Origin: Echinometra lucunter
Lineage: Eukaryota; Echinodermata; Echinoidea; Camarodonta; Echinometridae
DNA length: 64,000 bases
Reading direction: 5' to 3'
Assembly (NCBI GenBank): GCA_029962745.1
Contig: CM057171.1
Coordinates: 19,741,034 to 19,805,033 of the forward strand
The position numbers and the translations under genes are program-made. Positions 19,962 through 32,129 of this stretch are shown piece after piece. Position 1 is the stretch's first letter; the number at the start of each line of letters is the position of its first letter. The notes under the pieces were generated by a model, which saw only the letters and a program-made list of their open reading frames with translations, had not been told where the DNA came from and made no database searches.

Positions 19962-22466
19962 GTAAGCAATCTTAGGTGACATTGCCACATCAAATTAAGG
20001 AAGATTCATCACTTTTCCTCCAAATTCTATTTTTGTTCCAATTTGCATTTGCTTTTGCATTAATTTTGGTTTAATTTCCTGTCTCTTTACCTCTTATGTC
20101 TTTACTTCCTGATTAATGATAATAGCAATGATATTCTGAATTTATATAGCACCTAATACATCTCTCTGAGTCATGTCTAAGCGCTTTACAGAAATGCTGT
20201 CGTCATAGATTTCTTAAAAACAAATTATTACTCCAGTTCTTATCAACTGAAATACATACTTATCATTATATATCTGTCTACATGGTCTCGTACTTTTTTC
20301 CCACTTTTTAACTTAAAATAGGTGTTGGAACGTATATGTGTTTCTTTTCCTTAAAAGTCTTTTCTGTTCAGCAGTGTATCCTTACTGTGAATAACTCCGA
20401 TTACACACTAAGAATAAAAGGTTCAATTTTTCACCCTTCAAAAGCAACACTGGGAGCTCCATTATGGGTACAATTAACTTAGCACCCTAAGAAGCATTAT
20501 GCGCCTTTAACATGTTTAAGGGTGCAGTGAGCTACATTTGCACCCCTAAGGATGCAGAGTTGCACCCTTTTTAGGGAAGGTGCAAATTTTCAACCTTTTG
20601 AATAAAAAAAAGTCATGTACCCTTAAAGGTGCAGACGGGCATTTCTGGGTGCAAACAAGTACAAAAGGGTGCATCTTTGCACTTTTTCATGTAGGGTGTA
20701 ATAATGCACCCAAAAGTTGCTGCCAGTGTTGCATTTAGTGTTCAAAATTGAACCTCTTATTCTAAACGTGTATGTAGTCCTACATATCTTAACATATTCT
20801 CGTGTTGACTTATTCTTAAGTAAACAGTTACAAAAAGTTCAAACCCAACTAAATTCGTCCTAATGCAAAGTTCTATTGTTAATGTCAGGGATTGTTTAAT
20901 CTTTGAAAGAGAGCTAAAAAGGGAGACCAGATCCTTTAGCTCATATTGGAGCATAGGCAATATAGGGGCAAGTCCTCATTAAATGGGTTCCGCCCTGGTT
21001 GACCGAAGGCCGCGAGACTGAAGGCCCACGAGACCGCAAAATCGCAAATCGGAATCAGTTACACGGCTCTGACTGATTCCAATCTTTCTGAGTTTGAAAC
21101 TTGTATTGTAAAAAGGACTGATATTAAAATGAGAGTTAATTTAATATTTTTCACCTCATGCGCAAACTCACATGTATGCAATTGTTATTCTTCGATCTTC
21201 ATTCCTTCCAACCTAATATTTATACTTATAGTTTCAGAGAAAAATAGATTCAAAATATACTCCTCTTTATAACGCCCTTCATATTACTTTTATGTGGGGT
21301 CGAAGCTTTTCTGAAGCTTTTCCCATTGCATCCCTCTGGATGACTTCGATGTAAATTTGCGATGATATAAACATGTATGAAGTAAATGAATCGTTTAAAT
21401 ATGTATGAGAGAATTTTAGGGACGCTCAGCTACGTAGTATTAGTTAGAGAAAAGTAAATGTTTGAATTTTCACACATGTAGCAGATGTAGAGACTCCAAC
21501 TCTCCCGTTTTCGGTGGGACATCTCCCGCTTTGAGTCCATTTTTCACAAAATCTCCCGCTCTCCCGCTTGAGTTTGAATGTCTCCCGCCCCAGCTGTGTT
21601 TCTCCTTTTGTCTCTCCCGCCTAACCACTTTTGTGAAAAAAAAAATGAATCTGAATCATTAAATTTACATGTTTTACCTCATTTAGTGTTGTCATATTTT
21701 CAAAAATAAGCCTAACATAGCACCAGAGAACTAAAATGACCGTAAAAGTGGCCTCCGGCCGCAAGGAATTTCGTGCTTTCCCCTGTGATGTGGGCTACGC
21801 GCACATTGAGTCAGAGTCTCCTGTTTGCTAGGGGGTCCCGGTAGGAGAATCTCCCGGTTAAGAGGTGCTGTGGGTTGGACTCTCTGCAGATGGAACGAAA
21901 GGTCTTCCAATGGGGTCGGCATGGTGGGGGCATTGACATAGATTCACATGGCGGCATGGAGAGAAAGGAAAATAAATCTGAAAGGGAAAAAATATTTAAA
22001 TTAGTTTGAGAGTTTTGTGAATTTTCCTTCTTCAAAACACATGTAAGTTTGTACATACAGACTCGTAGACCTTTATTCTCATGAGCCTTCGGTCTTGTGG
22101 ACCTTTGGTCTCGTGATCCCTTTGTCAAGTGAGCAGACCCCATTCAATTTCAACATTTCAACAATTTGGGAATCTATAGGTCTACTTATTTCTTACAAAT
22201 ATGAATTCATTTTTTCTTAATATGCCCATCCAAATAAGTAACGATTTATGATAAACCATACTGATTTTTTTTTTTTTAACGCAGAGAGCCGAAATATGAA
22301 ATTAGACTTCGATTTGTAATGATCATATTTGCTGTTGAGACAAGTTCTGAAGATGAAAACTTGGTCTTTATTACTGCTTAAGGGCAACGTTTCCAATCTT
22401 AATTTAAAGGATGCCAGGTTTGTGTCATGCCAATAATTATTCTCTCCATTTTTCTCCGTTCTTCAG
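19962..22466 (+). other. Intron 1 of YWTD gene A
   Basis: 2.5 kb. It contains a TACACACTAAGAATAAAAGG-ended foldback (20402-20772) and an element bounded by GACCGAAGGCC-type arms (about 20980-22140). Its last ~490 bases (21716-22212) are absent from copy B. No other exon is seen. Confidence 0.7.
20402..20772. mobile_element. Foldback MITE with AAGAATAAAAGGTTCAATTT ends (unit A)
   Basis: The left end TACACACTAAGAATAAAAGG and the right end CTCTTATTCTAAACGTGTA are inverted. The interior is full of short GGTGCA / TGCACC words arranged as alternating inverted copies. The copy B counterpart is 40860-41222. Confidence 0.82.
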
Positions 22467-22521
22467 GGTTTAAAAGCAATTTCAGTCATGTGTGTAGGTT
22501 TCACTGCCTTCACGGTGTTGT
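22467..22521 (+). CDS. YWTD gene A exon 2: signal peptide
   Basis: After acceptor TTCTTCAG, 18 codons plus one base read GLKAISVMCVGFTAFTVL and end at donor GTGAGT. Joined to the ATG this is a typical secretory signal (Lys4, then a hydrophobic core). The last T completes Ser20 with the first two bases of exon 3. Confidence 0.78.
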
Positions 22522-23433
22522 GTGAGTATTTGACTATTGCTCGTTCGTGTTTTGGGTTTGTTTTTTTGCTTGCTTGGGGTTGGATTTATTCGGGTTTTAT
22601 GTGTGTTTGGTTTGATTTTTTTTTGTTTAAAAGTGACATAATTCATACCAAAATGAATATATACATATTTCTATGCATTTATCTTTATAAAAACTAATAT
22701 GTAGATAAAATAACGAGACACCCTCCCCCCCCCCTCCCATCTTGTAAAAAATATTAGAGGTTGCGCTACGAAGAAGTAAAAAAAAATAGGAGGAGGGGTC
22801 CAACTGCAGACAAGCAAAGTAGAAAGGTCCTCCACGAAAATGAAGAATAACAGAATGAAAAGCGTCCCATTAGCTAGATTTTCAAGAAAAATCGTTGCAA
22901 TTACAATGTTGAAGAGATACGAACAAAATTTAGGGAAAGTCCCCTTGGTCGGGAAAATTGGGGAAGGAAGCACCAGCACCCCCCCCCCCCCACCACCACC
23001 ACCAGTACACCAGCTACATTTCCTCAGCAGTAGTTTAATGCAGTAGTTGGCGACATTACCCTCCCAAACTATGAGCATAATCGTAGATAACCTCAGCCGA
23101 CACCCTATATCTTTGGCAAAATGAAGGCCATGGAAAAAATGAAACCGTGCAAACTGTCTTTTGCCTTAAATATGTTTTCGTGCAGTAACAACCGCTTCGT
23201 GGGTTGATACAACTAACTCTGGTAAATGCAGACAGACAACTAGTTTCGTTACCAGACAACTAAGAACGTCAGCTAAAAGTAGATGCACGAATGTACAAAC
23301 CTCAACTACACCTCCCAATACACCTCCTGCAAACATGGCAGAGGACGTATCAAGTAGGCATGGTAGGTACTTATGTGCACTTAATTCCATTGAACTTCCA
23401 TAGAGCTCAAAAAGGCCTTCAATGGACCTGTGG

Positions 23434-23748
23434 GTGTTTCATAAAGCTGTTCGTAAAGTTACGAATGACTTTACGAACGACCTGAATATGGCAAGCCAAA
23501 TGAGATTCCCAATCATTATAAATCACATCACCTAAAGGTGAAATATGCAGACGTAGATTTACATTACTATTGTTTACGAAAATTTTAATTGCGAAGTATA
23601 TCTTTTGCCACAGTTTAATTGAGATTATGGGAAATGCAGTCACATTTTGTTATAAAGTCAGGATAAACCTTGAACATCCCATTTGGCACTTCATACTCTA
23701 GTCGTTCGTAAAGTCATGCGTAACATTACGAACAGCTTTATAAAAAAT
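23434..23748. mobile_element. Foldback MITE with GTGTTTCATAAAGCTGTTCG ends (unit A)
   Basis: The left arm GTGTTTCATAAAGCTGTTCG plus TAAAGTTACGAATGACTTTACG is inverted in the right arm (CGTTCGTAAAGTCATGCGTAA then CGAACAGCTTTAT). The right terminus is eroded here but intact in copy B (43411-43709, ending TGAAACACC). Confidence 0.85.
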
Positions 23749-24429
23749 CATCTGCCATGCAAACAGTACTTGGGGTGGCCGGGAGGTCCTTCCAAAGAGG
23801 GCCAGAAATGACAGCATCTCATACACTCGGCTTTAGCTCAAAATCGAATGACTGCTCTTGCCTTGAAAAAGAAGACAAACCTGATATGACAAGCAGCTGC
23901 GCTCGAGCATTACTACGGTTGCAATAGTGAATATCTGCAGTTACTGTAAAAGAGTGACGAATTTGCTTATGACTGCTTGTCGTACCATCGGCTTTGTCTT
24001 TGTTTTCAAAGCAAGAGCAATGTGTTTGTGGACAAAAACCGGATGTATATGAGAAGCCGTCATTTTTGGCTCTTTTGGGGGGCCCTCGTGGGCGCCCCCA
24101 CCATTCTGTACACAGCAGACGACTCCTGGTATAGTTTGTCCATAGAGCAGTGATGTGTACACGAAAAAGAGGGGGGGGGGGTCGCTACGTTGACCCCTCT
24201 GGCTCGCAGTCAAATTACCGTCAACCTAGTACGTTATTTCTGTTCTTGAAGTGATATCAAATACCAAATGTACTAACCTTTCCACATACTGAACCTAGAC
24301 AAGAAGTAAAAGTTGATCAAAGCCTTAAACTTTCCGGATGAAAAAAAAAAATCACAGTATCGCGTTTTATCTTGATCAAACAATCGGACAAACCTTTAAA
24401 AAGATAGGCCCAGATCAGAGGCGGCGCTT

Positions 24430-25370
24430 CCGGGGGACAGGAGGATGCACAGTGCCCCCCACTTTTGAAGCACCCAAAAGGTGTCCCTTTTTACCCAAGA
24501 ATATGCCCTCTTTCAAACCTGTTCAGTGCATGCCCCCTTTTCTGTTAGAAGGGCCCATTTTCTTTGTTTAAAAGTGCCCTTTCGCTTTCTAATAAGTGCT
24601 CCGTTTTGTGTCAGATAAGTTACCCTTCTTAAAACCTTGAACCCCCTTTTTAATTACGCGCTGTTCCCTTCTGAGAAGTATGCCTTTTACACTTAAAATG
24701 AATGTCCCCTTTTAAAATATGATTATCGCCCGCAGCTTTGAATTCTCTTTTCGTTCTCATAGTGCAATTCCTCTTCTGCAGAGTGCCCCTTTTCATCTCT
24801 GATAAGTGCCCCATTTAAAGTCTGATATATGCCCTTATTTACTTCTGATAAGTACCCCTTTTCCTTTGTGGTATGTCCTGTTTCTCCATAATTATGTTAA
24901 TGTAAGTTAAATGCATTAAGCACCGTTTTTTGTTTTATGATAGTGTTCCATTTCCATTCGGTAAGTGCTTCTTTTTTTAAATTTGATACATGCCCATTTG
25001 ATATTTGAGGAGTGCCTCTTTTCCTTTCTAGTGAAGTCCATCTCTCCTCACTATTTAATGCTCCCTTCGAATCTGATAAGTGTCTCTTTTAATTTCTGAT
25101 AATATTTGGTTATGATGAATATCCATTCTAAGTCCCTTTTCGTTTAAAATAGTACAATTCTCCGTCTGGTATAAGTGCCGCCTTCAAATACCGAATGTTA
25201 TTCGGTTTGGTTATGATGAAAGCCAATTCTAAGTCCCTTTTCGTTTAAAATAGTACAATTCTCCTTCTGGTATAAGTGCCGCCTTCAAATGCGACAAACC
25301 CCCTTTTATCTCTTGCGCCATTTCATCTTCTTTTAAATGTCCCTTTTCAACTCCGGTAAGCTCAATAAAG
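24430..25370 (+). repeat. Degenerate GTGCCCCTTTT minisatellite-like array (unit A)
   Basis: For about 940 bases the sequence repeats a variable unit of about 35-40 bases with core AAGTGCCCCTTTT followed by a TTCTGATAA-like stretch. Examples are GATAAGTGCCCCATTTAAAG, GATAAGTACCCCTTTTCC and TAATAAGTGCTCCGTTTTGT. Spacing varies and units are strongly diverged. A short related patch lies at 26275-26340. The same array occurs at 44590-45525. Confidence 0.75.
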
Positions 25371-25689
25371 TCCAGAAAGAGCCATTTACCAATAGCTCCA
25401 AAGAATCAGAGAGGCTTTACAGTGTGAGGCAGTGGAGTAGGGGACAGCACAGGCCTCTTCATGTCCCACAGCACCTCCCACAATTTTAATTAGAAGGAAC
25501 TGTGCCCCTTAACCGAAGCAATGTGGGCATTTTTCTCCTTTTCTTTCCTAACCCGCTCGCTACGCTAGCTCGCACTTACTTATCATATCTCGCGCAAGGC
25601 ACTTCAAGTGTGTTATAACCATAAAGTCTTATCTGTTCTCCTATTCCTGGTCGTATTCTGCTTAACAATTCAAATTTTCCTTTTTGGTA

Positions 25690-25873
25690 ATAAACACATG
25701 CACATGTTGGTATGAATATGTATATAGCACATCAATTTATTTAATGTACGATAAAACAGCAATGTAGATAAAATACCTTACTCAAGGGGATAAGTACCGT
25801 GCCGAGGATCGAACCCCGGATTTTCGCCTCTCCGATCAAGCGCCTTAAACCACCACTCGACTACGGCACCTCT
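25690..25873 (-). mobile_element. tRNA-derived SINE, Leu/Ser-tRNA-like head (unit A)
   Basis: On the minus strand the head reads GTGCCGTAGTCGAGTGG, then TTTAAGGCGCTTGATCGGAG, then GGGGTTCGATCCTCGGCAC. GTGCCG pairs with CGGCAC, and A- and B-box-like words are present. The body TTATCCCCTTGAGTAAGGTA follows. A 3-base insertion in the D loop and the attached body argue against a working tRNA. The copy B counterpart ends at about 46043. Confidence 0.65.
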
Positions 25874-27125
25874 ATATTCAACTTGAATATTTTCTCTAAC
25901 AAGATTCTGATCGGTAGCTAGGAGACCTCACAAATGTATTGAGAACACTATAGCTTGGTCACTATGGTAAGGAAAAGTGCAGAGTAAATGGAAGAAAATA
26001 ATGATGATAATTATGGAACACCCATAAAATGAATTTGCGGTTGTTTTTATCATTATTGACCACTCTAAATATACTGCAAATACCATGGCCTTCAGCAAAA
26101 ATAATTAGCATCTTTGATCACTCGCTTCGCTCGCTCGCAAATGAGTAAGACAGGGCAATATATAATGCAAAATAGGTATTATCAAGTAAATATAAAAAAT
26201 AGCATTTCAAAGTGCCCCTTAAAAGTGTGTTGTATGGAATGTAAGGGTATATTTTCCTTCTTCTGTTCAGCTTTTGTAAGTGCCCCCTTTTCCTCCCCAA
26301 GTGCCCCTTTTCGCTGGTGCCCTCCTCCGACTTTGAAAGACTCTCCGTCGCCCCTGTATAGGCCCTACACAAGATTCACCTATGCGAGGAAACAAAATAC
26401 ATGTAGATATATTTTTTTCCTCTATCTTATTACACATCTTTTCCTTTTCCGTTGTAAGGGATTTCATATGGAGTTATCACAATCATTATTTACCATCTTT
26501 GGTGGTTGCTTAGAGACAAAAGCAACATTGATAACAATTCACAGCTGGGGTGTGTAGTGGATTGTTTAATTATGCCTTAGCATGTGCGGTTGGGTAGAGA
26601 CTAGCACAGATTAATAAAAATCGACAGAGCTTTCGTAGACAAAACTCACAGTTGATCACGATACACAGATATGGCTTCCATAAAAAAAAAACCCATGCTT
26701 CCATGTAAAAACCCTTCTTCCCCGGGCCATGCAATATCTCACAAAATGAATCCAACTCGTCATAAATTATGATAATAAATCGTATTACAAGTGTTTTTTT
26801 TTTCCTTTAAATCTAAAAACCCTACTTCCCCGGGCCAGGCAATATCTCATCAAATGCATACAACTCTTCATAAATAATGAAAATAAATCGTAATATGAAC
26901 ATTTTCTTTTTTCTTCCCAAGACACCGCATTTGTGAAAATGGAACCAGGGAAAGCTGAATAAACATAATTTTTGCCTGTTAATGCTTAACATGCTTAAAG
27001 CGAGGTCTTACCGTTTTTTTGATACGAAGGACGGCCATAAATTGAACCTCTCTATCCTTTATTTTTGGTGCGTAGACAAGGGAGGGGATCACGTGACATG
27101 GTAAAATTTTTGAGTCGTGTATTGT

Positions 27126-28146
27126 AGACCAGGAGCCGGGGGGGGGGGGGTTAACTTAGCGAAAAAGTACCCCTTTTTCATGGACATAGCCGTAATCTAC
27201 GAAAAAAAAAAAAACTGTGGTAGGAATTGCACGTCTACAGTGCACCATGTGGTGGGGGCGGTCATGAGGGGCCCCAAATTTGAGCTAGATTAGCGAAAAA
27301 AGTACCTTCATGAAAACTAGTGGAAATTGTATAGCATGAACCCCTGAATCATGAATGACCAATGCCAGACATTTTAGGTGGTGGGTTGTGCCCGCAAGAA
27401 GCCCCCAAATATCAAAATGCCCATTCCTTTGTGTACAACGAGAAAATATTAATTTAAAACAATAAGCTAGATTATAAAAACAAAATAACCCATTAAAACC
27501 TGGTGGAAATTGATTAGCATGAACCCCTATGTCATGAATGACCCCACCAGACATTTTCAGTGGTGTGTTGTGCCCGCTGACGGCCCCCCAAATAATGTCA
27601 AAATCCTTAATCATTACCGCTCAACGAAAAATGTGAACTTTAAGACAATGAACTAGATATGCAAAACAGGTTGCCCCCATGAAATTTGTTGCAAATTGTA
27701 AAACATCTTTCCCTGCATCGTGGATGACCCCCGCCAGACCTCGGTGTCATCGGTGGGTTGTGTCCGGCAGACGCCCCCAAAACAAGGGGGAAACGCCCAT
27801 TCATCACTGCACGAAAAAAGTGATAACTTTGAGACATTACAAACTAAATTAGAAACCCCCTGAAACCTGTTTAAAAAATTCATCACTGCACGAAAATAAA
27901 GTGATGACTTGATAAAGTAAGCTAGATGAACCAAAATAAGAAACCCCCTGCTATACAATTTCCACTAGTTTTCATGAAGTACTTTTTATGCTAATCTAGC
28001 TTTGACCTATTTGGGGGCCCCTCCTGACCGCCCCACCACATTGTGCACGGCAGACGTGCATTTCCTTCCATAGTTTTTTTCCGCAGATTACGGCTATATG
28101 TCCATGAAAAGTTTCGTTAAGCTAACCCCCTTTGGTTCCCGGTCTA
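27126..28146. mobile_element. Large foldback element (unit A)
   Basis: The left arm (from AGACCAGGAGCCGGGGG through TTTTTCATGGACATAGCCGT) is inverted in the right arm at about 27990-28146 (ATATGTCCATGAAAAG then GGTTCCCGGTCT). Between the arms are several tandem-like copies of a segment with CATGAATGACC and GTGGGTTGTG words (about 27350, 27530 and 27720). Copy B (47365-48019) has lost about 375 bases of this interior. Confidence 0.75.
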
Positions 28147-28231
28147 TTCCTATCATTAGGCAATTTATTCTTCTTTCATGACACCGGATTAATTTTGGTG
28201 TCCTTCTACAATTACATGTTATACAAGTCTC

Positions 28232-28330
28232 ATTACAAAATTGGAAAGATGTTGGCTATGAATTAAAAAAGAACCTCCTGAAACATCATCTATTTTTATA
28301 TGTATTATGTTTGTTTTATTTTTGGAAGTT

Positions 28331-28363
<33 letters not shown>

Positions 28364-28713
28364 ATTTTATTTTTTACTTGTTTTGGATTTGTGGGGCTCA
28401 CAGCTGACCGCAGCTTCAGACACGCATGTGTATGAGGACGCTCGGTTAAAATATAAAATTTAGCAAGTGACACGAGCTGCATTCATGCATCTTTGGTTAC
28501 CTACTGTATCAAACCTTTTTCTCTCTAGTAAAAAATCGTTCTGAATAAAAAAGTAATAATAAAATAAAAACATAACATAAAAAACCCCGAGGCGTTTTCT
28601 ATTTTGTTTTGTTTTGTTTTTGTTTTGCTTTGTTTTCTTTTGCTTTGTTTTGTTATTTTTAACGACGGAAAAAGGTTAAAGGTGAAACAACGAAAATGCT
28701 ACTAAATTTCCCA
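28232..28713. other. ~480 bp present only in unit A
   Basis: Copy B passes directly from CAGTTTCAT to TTACCAGTATG where copy A has this segment. It contains a (TC)n run, a TTTTG-rich run at 28597-28650 and no coding sequence. No target duplication is apparent, so a deletion in copy B is as likely as an insertion in copy A. Confidence 0.6.
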
Positions 28714-28959
28714 TTTACCAGTATGTAATAAGATACAGAATTCATTATGTTGTACGTACGTAGGCCTACTTTTTAAAATCCCGCCTGCTTTTTTTTTTTT
28801 TTTTTCTGGGGTGCTTCTTTATTTCCAATCCATCTATCGCTACATTATGTGAACAGGCCTTAACGCTCATCATGCATCCGTATTATGAAACTCCCACGAT
28901 CAAAAGCTTCGAGCCTCCCTCATACATCTCCAATCTCCAAATTTCCAAATTTTTTGTCC

Positions 28960-29170
28960 GAGAAAGGAAATTCTTTTCTCCCAATTGATCGTGGGCCCGG
29001 CAGCCACTGGCAGCGCCAGATCGACGTTGCTCTATCCTTTTCAATTCTTGAACACCAAAGAAGGTAGCAGCAACTCCCATGTTTTAACGTCTTTTGGTAT
29101 GACGCGGCCGGGGTTCGAACCCGCGACCTCCCGATTGTGAGGCGGACGTTCTACCTACTGAGCCAACACA
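28960..29170 (-). mobile_element. tRNA-derived SINE, Val-tRNA-like head (unit A)
   Basis: Minus strand: TGTTGGCTCAGTAGGTAGAA (A box), then GTCCGCCTCACAATCGGGAG (Val-like CAC anticodon arm), then CGGGTTCGAACCCCGGCC (B box at about 29108-29120). The head lacks a pairing acceptor stem and continues into a non-tRNA body. It ends about 48 bases before exon 3 of YWTD gene A. The copy B counterpart lies at 48340-48550. Confidence 0.65.
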
Positions 29171-29217
29171 TATTCAAATTATTTATATATATTTTTTTAT
29201 GTTTATTTTCCCCCCAG

Positions 29218-29457
29218 CTTCTTCAGTGGCGCTCTTTGTCGTCAATGGTGGGATATACGCAGGTAACCTGTCCAGAGGGCAATCAGTCATGAATGCCACA
29301 TTTGATCGGCTATCCATTAAGATTATAGGTAAAGTAAGGTCCGTTGCCTACGATCCTGTGGAGAGGGTAGTATATTGGACCGACATAAAGGCAGCGATGA
29401 TTTCTCGCGCTGCTATTGATGGGTCTTGGCAGAGTCCGGTGGTAGAAAATTTAACAG
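29218..29457 (+). CDS. YWTD gene A exon 3: first propeller strands and YWTD repeat
   Basis: After acceptor CCCCCCAG the exon encodes residues 20-99: VALFVVNGGIYAGNLSRGQS, then ATFDRLSIKI, VRSVAYDPVERVVYWTD and ISRAAIDGSW, ending VVENLT. The VAYDPVERVVYWTD block is a textbook LDL-receptor class B repeat. Donor GTAATC. The last G joins the next exon to give Asp100. Confidence 0.92.
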
Positions 29458-30668
29458 GTAATCATCGTGATTCCCCGGTCACACCAACCGACAACAGGGC
29501 GAACAATATAATTACATTGATCCAAATGGCCGAGAATTCGGGCGTTTGGAGCCGGTTGGCGATCGGTCGGTGTGACTGAGACCTTGTCACATAGAATTAT
29601 TTTCACACCAGGAAGCAGAAAATCAGAAACAGAACAGGAGTTTTAAGCTATAGGCCTATAATGTCTGCTAGAACTTTAGCTTCCAATTTTTTCCTTTATT
29701 TTCATTCCTCTTTTCCCTTTTTTCTAACCTCTCTTTTAAACAATATTAGTGCATCTTTAAAAAGTGTGTGGGTGGTATATTTGTACACGCCACCCCCCCC
29801 CCCCCTCGAAAAGGCGGAGGGCATATATATCCCCATCCCAAATTTACGCCAATGGTGCGAAGAATTGACGAGAATTTCAGCATTTTTTAACAGAATGAAT
29901 ATATCTAAATCTACACAAAGATAGTCACGTTATATATTAAACCAAAAGGCAAAATGTCAATGAGAACCACAACTACCTTTATTAATCAGTTTTAGCAATG
30001 TTTTCGATTCATAAAAATTTTCCTGACTCCTTGCAAATGTCCAAACGGTTCTCAACGGCGCAAGATTCAACTTTTGCAAACGTAAATAGAAACTGCTCTT
30101 CCAGCTTATTAATGCACGCGCTGAGGATTTTCGCAGGTGCCCCCCCCCCCCCCCTCCACTTTGAAAAACGCTCCACTTTTTCTGCTTTAAGTCATTGGAA
30201 TTTTAAAATTTATATCGGATTCGTTGTATTGGCTAATATGTCATCCATATCTATAAGCCGGGCTTGCCCAAGGCGGGACACGAGGTATCATTTACCATGT
30301 TTACTGATTTCAGGCCAGGGCAGCGTCCTTATGAACGTCATGACAGTCATCCATTTTGAATCAAGGGTTGAAAAAATGCCTCCACCGGGAATCGAACATG
30401 GGTCACTGGCTTAGAATGGATGACAGCTCTTGGGAACATTGAGGAAGCTACGCAATTATTATTCTCCCATTTTCAATCCTTTCAGTATTAAATATTTACA
30501 AAGGAGTTGCCAAAGTTGCTTGCATTTGTCAAATTCCCGGCGATTCCCGGCGGAGACATTTTTTCAATCTTCGCAAAATTTCCAAAATGGTAGGACAGCT
30601 CTGGGGAACTTTGATTCATGCTACGCTATTATTCTCTCAATTGATCTCACATATATATAATTTTTAAG

Positions 30669-30834
30669 ACATACAGGGTGGAGAGCTGACGCTAGAATTT
30701 GAGGACAGACAGATCTACTGGGCCAATCAGCGTGGTGACTCGATAGAAAGAGTGGATTTTAACGGCACTAACCGTAAAGCAATCCATCGTGGTCGCTCTT
30801 ACCCTCGAGGAATAGCTATTGATAGTGAAAGCAG
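30669..30834 (+). CDS. YWTD gene A exon 4: second YWTD-type repeat
   Basis: The acceptor used is TTTTTAAG at 30661-30668. The alternative AG at 30675-30676 (ACATACAG) would put a stop in frame. The exon encodes DIQGGELTLEFEDRQIYWAN, SIERVDFNGTNRKAI and YPRGIAIDSES. Donor GTAAAT; the final AG makes Arg155 with the next base. Confidence 0.9.
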
Positions 30835-31020
30835 GTAAATGTTTGTAATAATGATGAAAAATAACGATAAACATAACCATTTCCGTCTTCACTGACGATG
30901 ATGACGAATTGACTAATAATAACAACGAAATATTTGATAATAAATTTCCATGAAACTGATAGTCATGGTGATAAAATAATGATAAAAATTTTACTACTAA
31001 TAATAATAATAATGATAGTG

Positions 31021-31051
<31 letters not shown>

Positions 31052-31560
31052 TCACAATATTGATGATAATGATAGTAGTAGGAGAAGTAATAAAAATAAT
31101 GATAATGATGATAGTAATAGCATTAATAATAATGATGATAATATTATTATCACTATGTTTGTCATCATTACCATTATTGCCCTTTTTATTATTATTTATT
31201 GAACAATAATAAACATAATGATGAGGAAAATTAAGTGTAATATAGCAATAGTAGCATGGTAGTAATGGCAATGATAACAGAACTATTACCATTTTTTTGC
31301 ACTCGGTGAGAGATGCTGCCGTAGAAGAATTACCAAAGACACACTAGACGAGCATACTATCCACCTATCAACTACAATAACAAATATCACAATGACAAAA
31401 ATCCCAATGGTTATATTGATTATAGTAATGGTAATGATAAGAAAAATAAAGAGAATAATTTTGATAATAAAAATAAATGCTTAAATGAAAATGATAATAA
31501 TAATGCTGATATGATAATGATAGTTTTGATTCTTTTCCAAAAAAAGGCAATCATTTGATG
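30835..31560. repeat. Imperfect ATG/ATA/ATT trinucleotide tract in intron 4 (unit A)
   Basis: Most of 30835-31540 consists of ATAATGATA and ATTATT-like triplets. Apparent Ile/Met-rich frames are not coding. The tract is mirrored in unit B at 50226-50920. Confidence 0.85.
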
Positions 31561-32129
31561 TTTTTCCTTACCTGGGGAAGCCTGGTCAGTACCTTGTATT
31601 GTCCTCCTAGAGTGGCAATGTAATCACATTATTACCCCAGCTCATAAAGTACAGCAAAGGTAGCACTCAGTGCATTCACTAAGTTGAAGTTATCCAGACT
31701 TTGGGAATAGATGGCGTTGTACGCAATGCTTGTGAAAATCCCACAGGGCAGCCCCATGACAGTTTGCGAGTCTCGAATTTTTTTTTTTTTTTTTTTCTGT
31801 AGGCTCGCTCCTAAAGCGATCTAAATGTAGGTTCGGCGGAAGGGGATAGCTACGTCGGCATCTAATCGCGTACTCAAAATTAGACTGGTTCGTATACGGA
31901 AACAGTCAAAGTCTCGCTGCCCTGTTAGATATTTGCTTGAAGCGCCATCTATACACCAAGTCCGTACATCAACTTTAATTTTACCAGGTACCCACGTACT
32001 ACAATCGGATCGAGTGCTCAATGGCAAATGCAGTTTGATGATTTGTCAAAGAATATTAGTACTATTCGAATCTCGTAATTTTACTTTCATGCATAGTCTG
32101 GAGCCTCTTCCACTACATCAAAACACTAC

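Larger units (their letters stand above)
22522..29217 (+). other. Intron 2 of YWTD gene A
   Basis: 6.7 kb of repeat-filled intron: a TTTCATAAAGCTGTTCGTAA foldback (23434-23748), a degenerate GTGCCCCTTTT array (24430-25370), two tRNA-derived SINEs on the minus strand, a large inverted-repeat element (27126-28146) and a (TC)n run at 28330-28358. No further exon is supported. Confidence 0.7.

Noticed and set aside
23166..23390. Minus-strand 74-residue frame with a hydrophobic stretch
   Set aside because: It is next to a MITE, is not kept intact in the duplicate region, and has no recognisable domain or splice borders.
25798..25872. Possible functional tRNA-Leu/Ser gene
   Set aside because: The acceptor stem pairs, but the D loop has an insertion, the anticodon arm is irregular, and the head runs into a SINE body; the same body follows in the duplicate.
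29100..29168. Possible functional tRNA-Val gene on the minus strand
   Set aside because: A and B boxes are present but there is no pairing acceptor stem, and a non-tRNA SINE body follows.
30377..30430. Further SINE-like B box (GGAATCGAACATGGGTCA)
   Set aside because: The match to a tRNA head is too short and incomplete to annotate, although it recurs at about 49728.
30669..30680. Alternative acceptor ACATACAG for YWTD exon 4
   Set aside because: It would bring an in-frame stop within eight codons; the upstream TTTTTAAG keeps the frame and is preserved in unit B, where the ACATACAG alternative has mutated away.
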